Source of the DNA: Candidatus Thalassarchaeaceae archaeon
Lineage (GTDB): Archaea; Thermoplasmatota; Poseidoniia; Poseidoniales; Thalassarchaeaceae
Reading direction: 5' to 3'
DNA length: 64,000 nt
Assembly (NCBI GenBank): GCA_029940695.1
Contig: JAPYUP010000001.1
Coordinates: 1-64,000, forward strand
Part shown: piece by piece, positions 50,086 to 60,725 of the stretch
Numbering within the stretch: position 1 is the stretch's first letter
Layout of the letters: every line of letters starts with the position of its first letter
The notes under the pieces: model-generated
The model's database searches: none
What the model was told of the DNA's origin: nothing
Seen by the model: the letters and a program-made list of their open reading frames with translations, nothing else
Position numbers and translations under genes: made by a program

Positions 50086-50398
50086 GGGCTAGGGGGAGAG
50101 TTGACGTGCTCTGTATTTCACAAATCGTCAATAATGGTGACCCGAAGTCCGAGGGCGGCGCAGACGAGCCATTGGAACCTCACCGGTTGACGTCGATATC
50201 TCGCCCCCAAGAGATCCAGGTTGGTGAAACCCGATTCCGTAGGGAATCGGTGAAGGCCTTACGCCCGGGAACCAGGTCAGGCGCGGAAGCGAGCAACCCG
50301 ACCGGGGATGCTGGATGCCTTGGGAATGCGGGATTGAGGAGATTGGTGTACAAGTCCCTTTGGTGACGAGCGTCCACCGAGGACACGCCCACCTACCT
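50086..50398 (+). ncRNA. archaeal SRP RNA (7S)
   Basis: Helix 8 sequence CCAGGTCAGGCGCGGAAGCGAGCAACCC; upstream TGACCCGAAGTCCGAGGGCGG resembles archaeal SRP; complementary ends GGCTAGGGGG / CGCCCACCTACC. Ends approximate. Confidence 0.9.
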
Positions 50399-50875
50399 TT
50401 CGGGTATTCCTGAGAGGCCACCCATATGGCACACGGTCTCGAAATTCTCCTTGGAAACGGGTTGCACACTTAGTCTCATGAATCTCTGGAGCAGGGGCAT
50501 TCCTTCCAACTCTGAATTGGCACGCAAATCCGGAAGTGGGACGGGGTCAGGCATACTCTGGACGGGTTCGATGTCGACCATGAACCATCGGGGATTCTCG
50601 AAAGTTGCCTTAGTATCGAAATAGTTTGATGTTGGATCTTGTGCAGTGTAGTCAGCATACCCCTCCTTGCATATCCTACCCACGCCCACGACATGGGGGG
50701 GCTTGCAATTTGAATGGTAGAACAGTACCAAGTCATCGAGTTTCATATCGTCCCTCATGAAATTCCTAGCTTGGTAGTTCCTCACCCCATCCCAATGAGT
50801 AGATCCATCGTCTACTAACTGGCTCCAGGGATATACATGTGGTTCGCTCTTCATCAGCCAATAATTATCTGACAT
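50393..50875 (-). CDS. EVE-domain protein
   Basis: YWLMKSEPHVYPW, WDGVRNYQARNFMRDDMK, YHSNCKPPHVVGVG; start moved to MSDNYW. Confidence 0.93.
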   Translation of the reverse strand: MSDNYWLMKSEPHVYPWSQLVDDGSTHWDGVRNYQARNFMRDDMKLDDLVLFYHSNCKPPHVVGVGRICKEGYADYTAQDPTSNYFDTKATFENPRWFMVDIEPVQSMPDPVPLPDLRANSELEGMPLLQRFMRLSVQPVSKENFETVCHMGGLSGIPER

Positions 50876-50912
50876 GAGTCGCGCTTGGGATACAATCAAT
50901 CAAGGTGTCGTG

Positions 50913-53903
50913 TCACCAGGTATCCTTTGAGCGCCCGTATGCCAGAGCCGCATCAATGCTGTCTGCGTCTTCCCTAGCAATGGACCTTCTGAGTCCAGCA
51001 GCCTTAACCATGGTCTCTACACCACCCGTCAGACCGAAGTTGGAATTGACCATGAACGAAAATATTGCGGGTAGCAAAAGCAATGACGAGAGTGCCGCAA
51101 TGACGAGAAGGACGATGATGACAGTGACGAAAGGAGTGATGGCCTCGATAGGAATACCATAGGCACAAGTGAGTCCCGCAGCAGTAACGGTTGTGGCCTC
51201 GAACAGACTCATTCCCGTACTGGCACATGATGTGCGTATGGCCTCGATCGAGCCACCGAGCTCTTTCACTCGATTGGCGATGTGGATGGAAAAATCGATG
51301 CCGACACCGACAAGAATGGAACCAATCATCACAGTGACCAATGAGAGTGAGACTCCTCCAGAGTCCATGACGAGCCATTGCATAGCCACTGTAAATCCAA
51401 CGGGGATTGTAGTAAGTAATGCATAGCGTACGTCCCTGAAAACCAAAGCTAACGTGAGTATGGTGAAGCCGAGAGCAAAGGCAAGGGACGTCCACTGAGA
51501 GTCAACTATCAGGTTGTTGACCTCAATGGTTACTGAAGCCACACCGATTAACGAGTCACCGAGGACATCAATCGGATTCGCAGAGTCGCCTGCTGCCTTG
51601 GCCCATGCATTGATCTGATTAGCAGTCTTCTTTGTGGACTGAACATCCATGAACGGCATGTCGATGTAGATGAGTGTTCGTTGGTAGTCGGAAGAAATGA
51701 ACAGCTCCCTCATTTCAACGGTCATGCTATTGTAGAACACGTACAGAAGAAAGTTCTGAATTTGTCTGCCACCGTCATCCTCTTGGGCATCTAGGGTGTC
51801 TAAGACAGTCCAGAAGGAAACATTGCCAGACTGTTCACGATTGAAGATCAGGTCAGCGAGCTCTTTGATTGGTTCGGGCAATGGTTGGTCCTCTATGATG
51901 TCAGAAATGGGTGTCCCTGAAACATTGACGCCGACGGCAATTGCCTTCATGAGGAAAACTATGGAGACAGCGGTTGCATTTTCGACGTTGTTGCAATTGC
52001 CCTCAAGAGTTTCAATGCCCTCAAGATTAGCATAGGGATGGTCTGCTGTAATACCTCCTAAGTTGATTTCAGGATTAGCTCTTATGTCGGCTTCGACAAG
52101 TAGGAATCCGGGTTGCCCAGCTTCGAATTCATCGGAGTATACTTCCATCTTCACTACTGCATCAACTGGCTCACCATCAGCACCTTCTTTCGGGGCCATT
52201 TTCAGCAGGTCGATGTTCTCTTCGACGTTGTTTCTATTGTAACCAGCAGAGAGAAGCATGAAGGCCAAGAATATGACTATGGTGAGTTTAGACCATTTGA
52301 TTGGCATGTTGACGGCAGCCACGAATACCCTCGGAGGAGGATGGGATGGTTTTTTCAAATCAAGGAGGATTGTCAAGTTGGGTACCATTACCATTGTCAT
52401 TATGTACACGACGAAGATTCCGCCAGCAAGAGCCCAACCAACAGTTTGGATTGGTTTCATGGGTGCAAATGTCAGGGAGATGAATCCAATGATTGTAGTC
52501 ATTGCAGACAATAATACGGCTTTGCCAGTTGAATTGAGCGCGGTGGACATTTTCTCCTGCGGAGTTCCCTTTGATTCGGCATAACGATTAGTGATATGCA
52601 ATCCATATGAAACACCCAAGGCGAGTATGATGGGGCCAACGAGAATCACGGTCATGGTCACCTCGTAGTTAGTCAGACCAATGATTCCAAGAGTCACCCA
52701 AACAGCACAAAGTGTTGGCAATCCAGAGATGATGACGACCTTGATTCCTTGAACCCACCTAATCCTCCCAGTCTGCAAAAGATCACAATGGAAGATGAAT
52801 AGTCCGAGTGCCACTGCAGCAACACCACGGGGAAAAACTTTCCAGAACAGCTTGAATGACTCCTCGGTGACTGCATTGGTTAACGGTGCGGGACCAGTCA
52901 ATGTCATGGTGAGATTGAGGTCGTTCCAATCTTCATCTTCTGCGATGCGATCTATCCGGTCCTGGGTGTCATGTACAATGTCGCCAATTGTCAAGTTGCC
53001 ACTGATGTCATCAGAGATGCCGATGATGATTACGCCCCGATTCCAGAAAAACGCGCGTTCGGCCTCCTTAATCCCGTCACCATCACGGTCACGACCTACA
53101 TCACGAACAAGCTTGTCAAGAGCGTTCTGGGGCATTTCCTGGAGGATTTGGTCCACACGCTCTTGTTCATCAGGAATCGCGTAATTGCCAATGATATCGC
53201 TTTGAGCATCAATGGACTCATTGATCTCATCAGAATCTATATCGAAGGAATCGGCTAACCCGGATACGAAGGCCTTGATGACCCTGCCCCCACTCGAGTT
53301 GACCTCCTTGATTACAGTGGAGATTGACAGGACGTAGATGACGTTGTCCTCGACACCCTCGTCGTTCATCGCCCAGTTGAGGTCCCTCTCGACCATGTCA
53401 ATCTGATCAAGAATGCTGACTTTCGTGACGTTGAAGTTCTCTGACTCGACGTAGATGACCATCACATTAGTTGTCCAGTCTTTCTCAACTTCGGCTATTA
53501 GGGCCTTGACGCTCTCAGGGTTATCGTCAGTAGGTAAGTAGACCTCCAAATCTCCATTAACATTCAACGCAGGTTCTTCGGTGCACCAATCGAAGTCGTA
53601 ACCATCCCTACAGTCGTTTACCCCTGAATGGGGTAACATCAGAATCGTGAAGCCCAAAGAGAGGATGACTGCGATGACTGGGGCCATAGTGAGGATTGAG
53701 GTGGCATTAGCGTCTCTCAACTTCCTCCTCATGATGTTAGGGATGCGCCCAACAGCCCTCTCTACACCAGCACCGTCCAACTCACTGATTCGTTTTCCGA
53801 CTTCGTTGATTCGACCAAGTCCACTTGAAATCGGAGATTCAGAGACAGTGCTCTGATCCTCGCCAATATCGAGTACTTCGTCTTCCATGGTCCCGCTTGT
53901 CAT
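50913..53903 (-). CDS. RND-superfamily (MMPL-type) transporter
   Basis: 996 aa with two TM bundles, duplicated SSD-like regions (GVSYGLHITNR, GVGIDFSIHIANR). Confidence 0.93.
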   Translation of the reverse strand: MTSGTMEDEVLDIGEDQSTVSESPISSGLGRINEVGKRISELDGAGVERAVGRIPNIMRRKLRDANATSILTMAPVIAVILSLGFTILMLPHSGVNDCRDGYDFDWCTEEPALNVNGDLEVYLPTDDNPESVKALIAEVEKDWTTNVMVIYVESENFNVTKVSILDQIDMVERDLNWAMNDEGVEDNVIYVLSISTVIKEVNSSGGRVIKAFVSGLADSFDIDSDEINESIDAQSDIIGNYAIPDEQERVDQILQEMPQNALDKLVRDVGRDRDGDGIKEAERAFFWNRGVIIIGISDDISGNLTIGDIVHDTQDRIDRIAEDEDWNDLNLTMTLTGPAPLTNAVTEESFKLFWKVFPRGVAAVALGLFIFHCDLLQTGRIRWVQGIKVVIISGLPTLCAVWVTLGIIGLTNYEVTMTVILVGPIILALGVSYGLHITNRYAESKGTPQEKMSTALNSTGKAVLLSAMTTIIGFISLTFAPMKPIQTVGWALAGGIFVVYIMTMVMVPNLTILLDLKKPSHPPPRVFVAAVNMPIKWSKLTIVIFLAFMLLSAGYNRNNVEENIDLLKMAPKEGADGEPVDAVVKMEVYSDEFEAGQPGFLLVEADIRANPEINLGGITADHPYANLEGIETLEGNCNNVENATAVSIVFLMKAIAVGVNVSGTPISDIIEDQPLPEPIKELADLIFNREQSGNVSFWTVLDTLDAQEDDGGRQIQNFLLYVFYNSMTVEMRELFISSDYQRTLIYIDMPFMDVQSTKKTANQINAWAKAAGDSANPIDVLGDSLIGVASVTIEVNNLIVDSQWTSLAFALGFTILTLALVFRDVRYALLTTIPVGFTVAMQWLVMDSGGVSLSLVTVMIGSILVGVGIDFSIHIANRVKELGGSIEAIRTSCASTGMSLFEATTVTAAGLTCAYGIPIEAITPFVTVIIVLLVIAALSSLLLLPAIFSFMVNSNFGLTGGVETMVKAAGLRRSIAREDADSIDAALAYGRSKDTW

Positions 53904-54030
53904 GATGTGCCTCTAGACATCCCTTCAACCCCACGCCGATGTATTTCGCGGTATGGCGTATTTTCGGATATTTCTTTGGTAACGGTCAAGAATGGTGGTC
54001 AATGGCATTGACAGCGTAGGAGCCGAATAG

Positions 54031-56511
54031 ATGGGAGAACCGAAGATCGTCGACAAAAGGTGGACAGTGGATCTCGAAAAAACGATTCAGCAAGAACACT
54101 ATGATTCCGGCTACGAGAAACGATATTCATTCGACCCAACTAGCGAAAGGGAACTATTCATCATTGATACCCCTCCACCGTACCCAAGTGGAACTTGGCA
54201 TATTGGGGCCGTTGCCCAGTACAGTATGATCGATGTGATAGCTCGTAGTCAGAGGCTTCTGGGCAAAGAGGTGCGCTTCCCCTGGGGAGTCGATAGAAAT
54301 GGCATCAACATCGAATTTACCGTCGAAAAGAAGACCGGGCGTAAGATGAGGAGTTTTGACCGTGGTGAGTTCTTGGACCGTTGCGCCGAGATCATCGAGG
54401 ATTACACCCAAGCCATGAGGCAAACAGCCAAGAGAGTAGGACTTTCCTGCGATTACGACAACGAGTACCTGACTGACTCCCCTGACTACCGGGCTGTGAC
54501 CCAATCGATATTCGTTAATCTATTCAGGCGCGGGGCTATTGTAGAGGATCTCAGGCCCAACCTTTACGACCCTGTGGAAGGCACTACCATTGCAGAAGCA
54601 GAGGTTCAGCGAACATCTCGCAAAACGCTGCTATGTGATGTCTCTTGGACCACTGCTGATGGTGAGAAAATCATCATCACAACGACCCGTCCTGAATTGA
54701 TTTGCGCATGTGGCGTAGTCGTAGTACATCCAGACGACGAGCGCTACACCCACCTCGTTGGCAAGCGTATCAAACTACCCCTGCCAGTGAGCGGTCGTGA
54801 AGACTCGGTCGAGATTCTCACCCATCCATCTGTTAAGATGGGTTTTGGTAGTGGTGTTCTGATGATTTGCTCCTTCGGGGACCAGAATGATGTAGCGGTG
54901 TTCCGGGAATTAGGCCTCCGCCCCTACGTAGCTATCGACCTAGATGGGAAAATGACATCCATCGCCGGTCCGCTAGTAGGGTTGCCCGTACCCGAGGCGC
55001 GCAAGGTCTCTATCGATATGCTTCGAGAGTCTGGTAGCCTCATATCCACCAAAGAACGAATGCAGGAAGTTCCAATCAGCGAAAGAGGGGGCAATCCCAT
55101 CGAGATCATTCTGCTAAAGGAATGGTACGTTAGACAAACTCATATTCTAGACAGGCTGCGAGAGCTTTCGGACCAATGTGTATTCATACCTAATCGTAAC
55201 AGGCAGTACCTCCACGATTGGATGGAAGGAATTTCCATAGACTGGCCAATCAGTCGGCGAAGATGGTACCATACAGAGGTGCCAATATGGTATTCTGAAG
55301 ATGGCACAAAGATAGTTGTCCCCCCACAAGGTATCTATGTCCAACCTTGGAGGGAATTGCCCCCTGATGAATCAGAGGTGCTTGATCGCGAATCCAAGGA
55401 ATCCCTGGGTAGTTACAGTGAGATGGAGGACTTGCTTGGTGTTTTGGTCGGTGAGGAAAAGGTGTTCGATACATGGATGGACTCTTCTAACTCCAACCTG
55501 TTTGTCTCTGGATATATCAGCGACCCTGAACTCTTCGAAAGGGCCTTCCCAACATCAATCAGGCCACAGGGAAAGGATATTGTGCGCACTTGGTTATACT
55601 ACACGTTACTGAAAAGTGCACTCTTACTCGACAAACCCGGCTTTCAGTACATCTGGGTCGATGGCTTGGGCATGGACCCATGGGGTCGAAAGATGTCGAA
55701 ATCCCTAGGTAACGGCATAGACGCAGACTCAGTTCTCGAATGCGGTTCCGGTGGAAGGACCGGTTCGTGGAAGATTAAGGGTCCCGATGGGAAGCAAGTA
55801 CAATTGCGAGCAAACAAAATCGGGAGCGAATGCTTCCGATTATGGAAGGCCTGTGAGGCACAGGTTGGTGACGACTTCCACATCAACCCAGAAGAGATTG
55901 AGACGAAGTACTACGGTATCCTCACCAAGCTATTCAACGTCGCTAGGTTCGCTAGCCAGTTCGATGTTTCCGATGATTTAGAAAGGCCACCAGACAATTT
56001 GGCCCTCGAGGATCGTTGGATTTTATCAGAGTTCGATCACGTGATGGCACAAGTCGAAGATGCATGGACTCGAATTGACATATACAGTGCGGCGCAGGCA
56101 ATCAAGGGATTCGGCACCGGAATATTCCCCAGCCACTGGTTGGAGATGACGAAGTCAAGGCTGTACGATGGTGATGAAGCAGCTACTTGGACACTGCACA
56201 GAGTGATTCATGATCTTCTATGCGCATTCACCCCAATCTGCCCATTCTTCACCCACTACCTATCTACCACCTTGTATGGCAAAAGCTCCGTCGATGCCCG
56301 CGCCTTCCCGCGACTTCCCACAGTAGTCATGGGTGAGGAAGCAGAGTCCCTGAGGGCTCTGACCCCTGTAATCACGGAGTTTAATTCCATGGTATGGAAG
56401 TTGAAGAAGGACTCTGGATTGTCCCTGAATTCTCCAGTTTCAGATGTATCAATCCCCCTAGAACTGTCAATTATGGAAAATACACTTGTTCAAATGCACA
56501 GCATCGAATGA
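54031..56511 (+). CDS. valS: valyl-tRNA synthetase (archaeal type)
   Basis: PPPYPSGTWHIGA, GRKMSKSLGN class I motifs; overall archaeal ValRS architecture. Confidence 0.92.
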   Translation: MGEPKIVDKRWTVDLEKTIQQEHYDSGYEKRYSFDPTSERELFIIDTPPPYPSGTWHIGAVAQYSMIDVIARSQRLLGKEVRFPWGVDRNGINIEFTVEKKTGRKMRSFDRGEFLDRCAEIIEDYTQAMRQTAKRVGLSCDYDNEYLTDSPDYRAVTQSIFVNLFRRGAIVEDLRPNLYDPVEGTTIAEAEVQRTSRKTLLCDVSWTTADGEKIIITTTRPELICACGVVVVHPDDERYTHLVGKRIKLPLPVSGREDSVEILTHPSVKMGFGSGVLMICSFGDQNDVAVFRELGLRPYVAIDLDGKMTSIAGPLVGLPVPEARKVSIDMLRESGSLISTKERMQEVPISERGGNPIEIILLKEWYVRQTHILDRLRELSDQCVFIPNRNRQYLHDWMEGISIDWPISRRRWYHTEVPIWYSEDGTKIVVPPQGIYVQPWRELPPDESEVLDRESKESLGSYSEMEDLLGVLVGEEKVFDTWMDSSNSNLFVSGYISDPELFERAFPTSIRPQGKDIVRTWLYYTLLKSALLLDKPGFQYIWVDGLGMDPWGRKMSKSLGNGIDADSVLECGSGGRTGSWKIKGPDGKQVQLRANKIGSECFRLWKACEAQVGDDFHINPEEIETKYYGILTKLFNVARFASQFDVSDDLERPPDNLALEDRWILSEFDHVMAQVEDAWTRIDIYSAAQAIKGFGTGIFPSHWLEMTKSRLYDGDEAATWTLHRVIHDLLCAFTPICPFFTHYLSTTLYGKSSVDARAFPRLPTVVMGEEAESLRALTPVITEFNSMVWKLKKDSGLSLNSPVSDVSIPLELSIMENTLVQMHSIE

Positions 56512-56542
56512 CTCGGTGACAACGCCTTGTCTCATAGGCACA

Positions 56543-57520
56543 TCAGTTGATAGTTGAAGATGGCCTTATTCCGTTGAAATAGTCAATGAGGAGTCCCGCC
56601 ATCTCCTCTCCGACACGATCTTGGGCTTCCAAGGTCGCAGAGCCGATGTGCGGTGAGCCGTGGAAGTCAGCATGATTCAAAAGAGGATTTTCCCCAGGGG
56701 GCTCGACTTCGAATACGTCCAATGCCACTGAGGACAGCTGTCCCGATTCGAGGGCAGATAAGACAGCTGCCTCATCGACTATACCCCCCCTAGAACAGTT
56801 AACAATATGATTTCCGCATGGAGTACCATCGGCACCGACGCCGCTCATCAATGCTAAACGATCAGAGTTGACTAGGTGTTGGGTCTCTTCCGAAAGATTA
56901 CAATGAATGGATATGTGAGTGCAGAGCCTGAATAATTCATCCACTTCGTCATGAAAGATACAATGTGAGGACTCGGTCACATCGCTGGAGATGTACGGGT
57001 CGAATGCATGAAGATTCATGCCTAAGGTGCTGGCGACTTCACCAACACCCCTAGCAATCCTGCCGAAACCAATCATGCCCAGACTTTTGCCCCCTAATTC
57101 TGATCCCCTGAGTGACTTCTTGGCCCATTCTCCCGATCTTAGGGTCCTGTCTGCTTTAGGAATATGACGCGTAGACGCAATTAGATGGCCAATAGTCAAC
57201 TCCACTACGCTTCTAGTAGAAGCACCAGGAGTGTTGCAAACTACCACTCCACAATTGGATGCCGCTGCGAGGTCGATATTATCCACACCCACCCCGGCAC
57301 GGCCGATGAAACCAATTCCGCCGGCCTCGTTCCTTGACGCGTGAATGGAATCACTGGTCATCTTAGTGGAACTTCGGACTACTACAGCATCGAAATTGGA
57401 CAGTACACCAGACAACAACTCCTCTGGAGAGAAGTGCTGTAACACCACCTCGTGTCCGGCATCCTGCAGGCGTTCAACGGCCGCTAAGGACATACCATCG
57501 GTCGCGGCTACACGGCCCAT
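56543..57520 (-). CDS. D-3-phosphoglycerate dehydrogenase-like 2-hydroxyacid dehydrogenase
   Basis: GFIGRAGVGVDNIDL, GMIGFGRIARGVGEVA, NCSRGGIVDEAAV. Confidence 0.92.
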   Translation of the reverse strand: MGRVAATDGMSLAAVERLQDAGHEVVLQHFSPEELLSGVLSNFDAVVVRSSTKMTSDSIHASRNEAGGIGFIGRAGVGVDNIDLAAASNCGVVVCNTPGASTRSVVELTIGHLIASTRHIPKADRTLRSGEWAKKSLRGSELGGKSLGMIGFGRIARGVGEVASTLGMNLHAFDPYISSDVTESSHCIFHDEVDELFRLCTHISIHCNLSEETQHLVNSDRLALMSGVGADGTPCGNHIVNCSRGGIVDEAAVLSALESGQLSSVALDVFEVEPPGENPLLNHADFHGSPHIGSATLEAQDRVGEEMAGLLIDYFNGIRPSSTIN

Positions 57521-57609
57521 GCACTGTGTACACGAGTGAGTTTGATGAATATTGTGAAACATGCCGTCTCAGTAGGATTAAATCGTAAGCCCCTTACTGA
57601 CGCCTAGGA

Positions 57610-58209
57610 ATGGATATGGCATTCGAACTACCGGAACTTGGATACGCGTACGATGGCCTAGAGCCTCACTTGGATTCATTGACAATGGAAATTCACCACA
57701 CCAAGCATCATGCTGGGTATACTGCAAATCTGAATGCCGCTATCGATGGTACAGAGATGGCTGACAAATCCATTGAGGAGATACTCATTGAACATAACGA
57801 AGTACCCGCGGTAAGGAACAACGGTGGCGGATATTGGAACCACTCTATGTTTTGGAACATTATGTCACCCAATGGCGGTGGGGAACCAGAAGGCGAAATT
57901 GCAAGTGCTATAGATGACTCATTCGGATCCTTCGATGCCATGAAAGAGGAATTCACCAAAGCTGCGATGACTAGGTTTGGCAGTGGTTGGACTTGGCTGT
58001 GTTCATCTGCCGGATCTCTGAGCATCTGCTCCACTCCCAACCAAGACAATCCACTCATGACTGGCGCGGGAATACCAATTATGGGACTGGATGTCTGGGA
58101 ACATTCCTACTACAAGAAATTCGGACCAGGGAGGGGGGATTACATTTCTGCATGGTGGAACGTAGTGGATTGGGGCGCTGTCAACGGTTACTTCTCCGAA
58201 GCCCAATGA
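57610..58209 (+). CDS. superoxide dismutase (Fe/Mn)
   Basis: [39 protein letters not shown]. Confidence 0.96.
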   Translation: MDMAFELPELGYAYDGLEPHLDSLTMEIHHTKHHAGYTANLNAAIDGTEMADKSIEEILIEHNEVPAVRNNGGGYWNHSMFWNIMSPNGGGEPEGEIASAIDDSFGSFDAMKEEFTKAAMTRFGSGWTWLCSSAGSLSICSTPNQDNPLMTGAGIPIMGLDVWEHSYYKKFGPGRGDYISAWWNVVDWGAVNGYFSEAQ

Positions 58210-58270
58210 TCCCCCCCCAAAGGTTGCCCCTAACCGCTTCATTCTTGGGTCTCATCGGTGGGGGCGGAGC

Positions 58271-59344
58271 GTGGTTGAGTCACTGGAGGCATTGCTCACT
58301 TCGCTGTTGATACTACTCTCCCCATTATTCCTGGCTCTGCCCGTTTCTTTTGCATGGAGGTGGTGGGTTGGCATCGAGCCTGAGCAGGAGCACTACAGAG
58401 AGAAAGTCAGAAGGGTCCTAGACTCCGGCATCCCTCTCACTCGTTACCGTTCTGAGCTAGATGCCGAGGCTAGGAAAGTCCACCTCATCTCAGATAGGCA
58501 AGCCCGGATCGAGTCAGACTTGCTCCATCCTCTCCGGCTCCAGCATTTCCTCTTGTTTCCGAGCTTGATCCTATGGCCTCTTGTTGGCCTGTTTGGTGCA
58601 CTCATCACCTTGCCCATGATGCCGGTACTCAGGTTGATTGAATGGGTCCTGATTGACAAGCGAGTCCTGTCCCTAATTGCGCGGATTATTCAGCGATACA
58701 CTCGTTGGGAGGTAATTGGAATACCCCGACTTGGAGATGGCGCCAAAGAGCTCGATAAGGTTCTAGCTTCGATTTATCGTATGCCAATCACTGTGTTCCT
58801 AGGATTATTCACATACCTGATAATCTCCTACTTACCGATGAAATCGTCCAATGTTCTGCTTGTCAGTGCCGCCGTGTACATCGTCCTAGTCTCGGCAATC
58901 TCAGTCATCAGAGCTGCAACAGAGAGTTCCTTGACCTTTGCAGACCCCACCCATCGACGACTTATCCCCATGGACACATTCGTCGAGGACGCGCTTGGGC
59001 CGTGGGTCGGTGTAGGACTCATATTTTTACTGTCAAGGCAACTCATGTATGGCTCTTCCATTCGAACGGGAGAGCTGTTTCATGACCCCATTGCCTTCTC
59101 AATCAGTGTCCTATTAGTACTCTACACGGCTACCATCATCGGAATCACAGTTGAGATCATATTCTTCAGAACTAGGGGCATTGGGGTAAGGGAAGCGTTT
59201 CAATCTCAAATGGTTGCTGAATTCAACCCAATGGTCTACCTATTCACCCGCAGTCGGGGGTCATTGAGAATATCTCCAGTAATGCCTTTATCGGAGTGGA
59301 GCGAGGGCAGCGAGAATTTCGAATTCTCACTTAATTTTGAATGA
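58271..59344 (+). CDS. hypothetical polytopic membrane protein
   Basis: Several TM segments; long ORF. Confidence 0.75.
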   Translation: MVESLEALLTSLLILLSPLFLALPVSFAWRWWVGIEPEQEHYREKVRRVLDSGIPLTRYRSELDAEARKVHLISDRQARIESDLLHPLRLQHFLLFPSLILWPLVGLFGALITLPMMPVLRLIEWVLIDKRVLSLIARIIQRYTRWEVIGIPRLGDGAKELDKVLASIYRMPITVFLGLFTYLIISYLPMKSSNVLLVSAAVYIVLVSAISVIRAATESSLTFADPTHRRLIPMDTFVEDALGPWVGVGLIFLLSRQLMYGSSIRTGELFHDPIAFSISVLLVLYTATIIGITVEIIFFRTRGIGVREAFQSQMVAEFNPMVYLFTRSRGSLRISPVMPLSEWSEGSENFEFSLNFE

Positions 59345-60245
59345 GTGGTTCCAACCCAACGACTCTGTCTGGGGCGATTGTGAGCTCATCAAGCTCACAC
59401 GCGGCCGAAGGCACAAGTGCGTAAGCGATATTGGCGTCATTGTTTGAGCTTGTTGAGGTCACGTACAATGTTCCAATCCCTTCCACCTTGTTCCTACCAG
59501 ACACGAATTTTTTGGCAGATACGAGCCTCACCAAGCGTCTTGCCACCTTCCCACGACTATCCAATCTGGCATGGACCTCCTGCCCGGGATAGCATCCCTT
59601 GTCTAACTTCACAAGTTCATCCAAACCCACTTCGAAGGGCAAGTTCCCAATGAGATCTTCAATCTCGGTAATCCCAATGAGCATCCTCATGGCATCCCAC
59701 TTGTCCGTGGTAATCTCATGGCAACCATTATCTTGCAGAATATCCAAGAACCTAGGTAGTTCTGATTTCGGCAGAGCTACATCAACTGTTTCCACGCTAT
59801 TGGTCATAGATGAAGAAATGAGTGAATTGCCAAATTCTAGCCAGCACGAAGAACTCAATTCCAAGCAGTCGATTCCAAGGCCAACGAGTACTCGATGGAT
59901 ATTCTGACCGATTATGGATAGATGTGATATTGCGTTGTCTCCGTCGAGCAAGGAGACATCCTCGTCCCATCCGATGCCCCGTAACAATGCCTCTCTCGTG
60001 CCAGTCCCGCTATTTTCGCTGCCCAGCGCAATAATCTGAGTGTCGAGAACACAAATGGTAATCCTGTCCTGTATCCTTCCGTTGGCATCGCAGAGGAGCG
60101 CATCGCATCGATCAAAGTTCTCTAAATCAACTAGACTGGCGGTAAGGCAACGGTCGAGATTTGTTAGGGCATCCTTGCCCCCTAGTACAGTAACGCTGGA
60201 TTTCCTCACGAAGACTTCTGCATTTGGATGCAAGAATTCGGACAA
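59331..60245 (-). CDS. YgfZ/GcvT-like folate-binding protein
   Basis: KGCYPGQEVHARLDSRGKVARRLVRL. Confidence 0.9.
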   Translation of the reverse strand: MSEFLHPNAEVFVRKSSVTVLGGKDALTNLDRCLTASLVDLENFDRCDALLCDANGRIQDRITICVLDTQIIALGSENSGTGTREALLRGIGWDEDVSLLDGDNAISHLSIIGQNIHRVLVGLGIDCLELSSSCWLEFGNSLISSSMTNSVETVDVALPKSELPRFLDILQDNGCHEITTDKWDAMRMLIGITEIEDLIGNLPFEVGLDELVKLDKGCYPGQEVHARLDSRGKVARRLVRLVSAKKFVSGRNKVEGIGTLYVTSTSSNNDANIAYALVPSAACELDELTIAPDRVVGLEPLIQN

Positions 60246-60254
60246 GCCACTACC

Positions 60255-60641
60255 TCAACCGAAAGATTGCCCACAACCACAGGTCCTGTCTGCATTGGGG
60301 TTCAGTATTTGGAATCCGCCACCCATAAGGGTGTCTTTGTAGTCGATTGTGATGCCTGCGAGCAAGGCACTGTCCTTATTGTGAACCAAGATGCAAACAC
60401 CATCGACATCTACACGTTGAAACTCATCACCACCGGGATCCTCTATAATTTTCATGTCATACAGAAAGCCCGAACATCCACCCGATTGTGCACTGATTGC
60501 GAGAACGTGCGAGGCTTCGTCGCCATCCATCGTACCTTTAACTGCGTCCTTAGCAGCGTCAGTAATATCGATGTTCACGCTGACAATCTCGGAATGAGTA
60601 ACCACGGGGAGGGAAAATCCCTCACCACTAAGAATGCCCAT
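60255..60641 (-). CDS. iron-sulfur cluster assembly protein, IscA/HesB family
   Basis: GGCSGFLYDM and CGCGQSF cysteine positions. Confidence 0.93.
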   Translation of the reverse strand: MGILSGEGFSLPVVTHSEIVSVNIDITDAAKDAVKGTMDGDEASHVLAISAQSGGCSGFLYDMKIIEDPGGDEFQRVDVDGVCILVHNKDSALLAGITIDYKDTLMGGGFQILNPNADRTCGCGQSFG

Positions 60642-60725
60642 GGCATTCTGTAAGTAGGCTGCTATATCAACGGTTGCTGTCTTCTTCCATCATGCATATC
60701 AATCGGATGCCAGACCAGCGTAAGG

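Noticed and set aside
50106-50469. ORFs 50106..50366 (+) and 50128..50469 (-)
   Set aside because: Overlap the SRP RNA, whose helix 8 signature is clear.
52113-52584. ORFs 52113..52514 and 52258..52584 on plus strand
   Set aside because: Antisense to the RND transporter gene; no recognisable domain.
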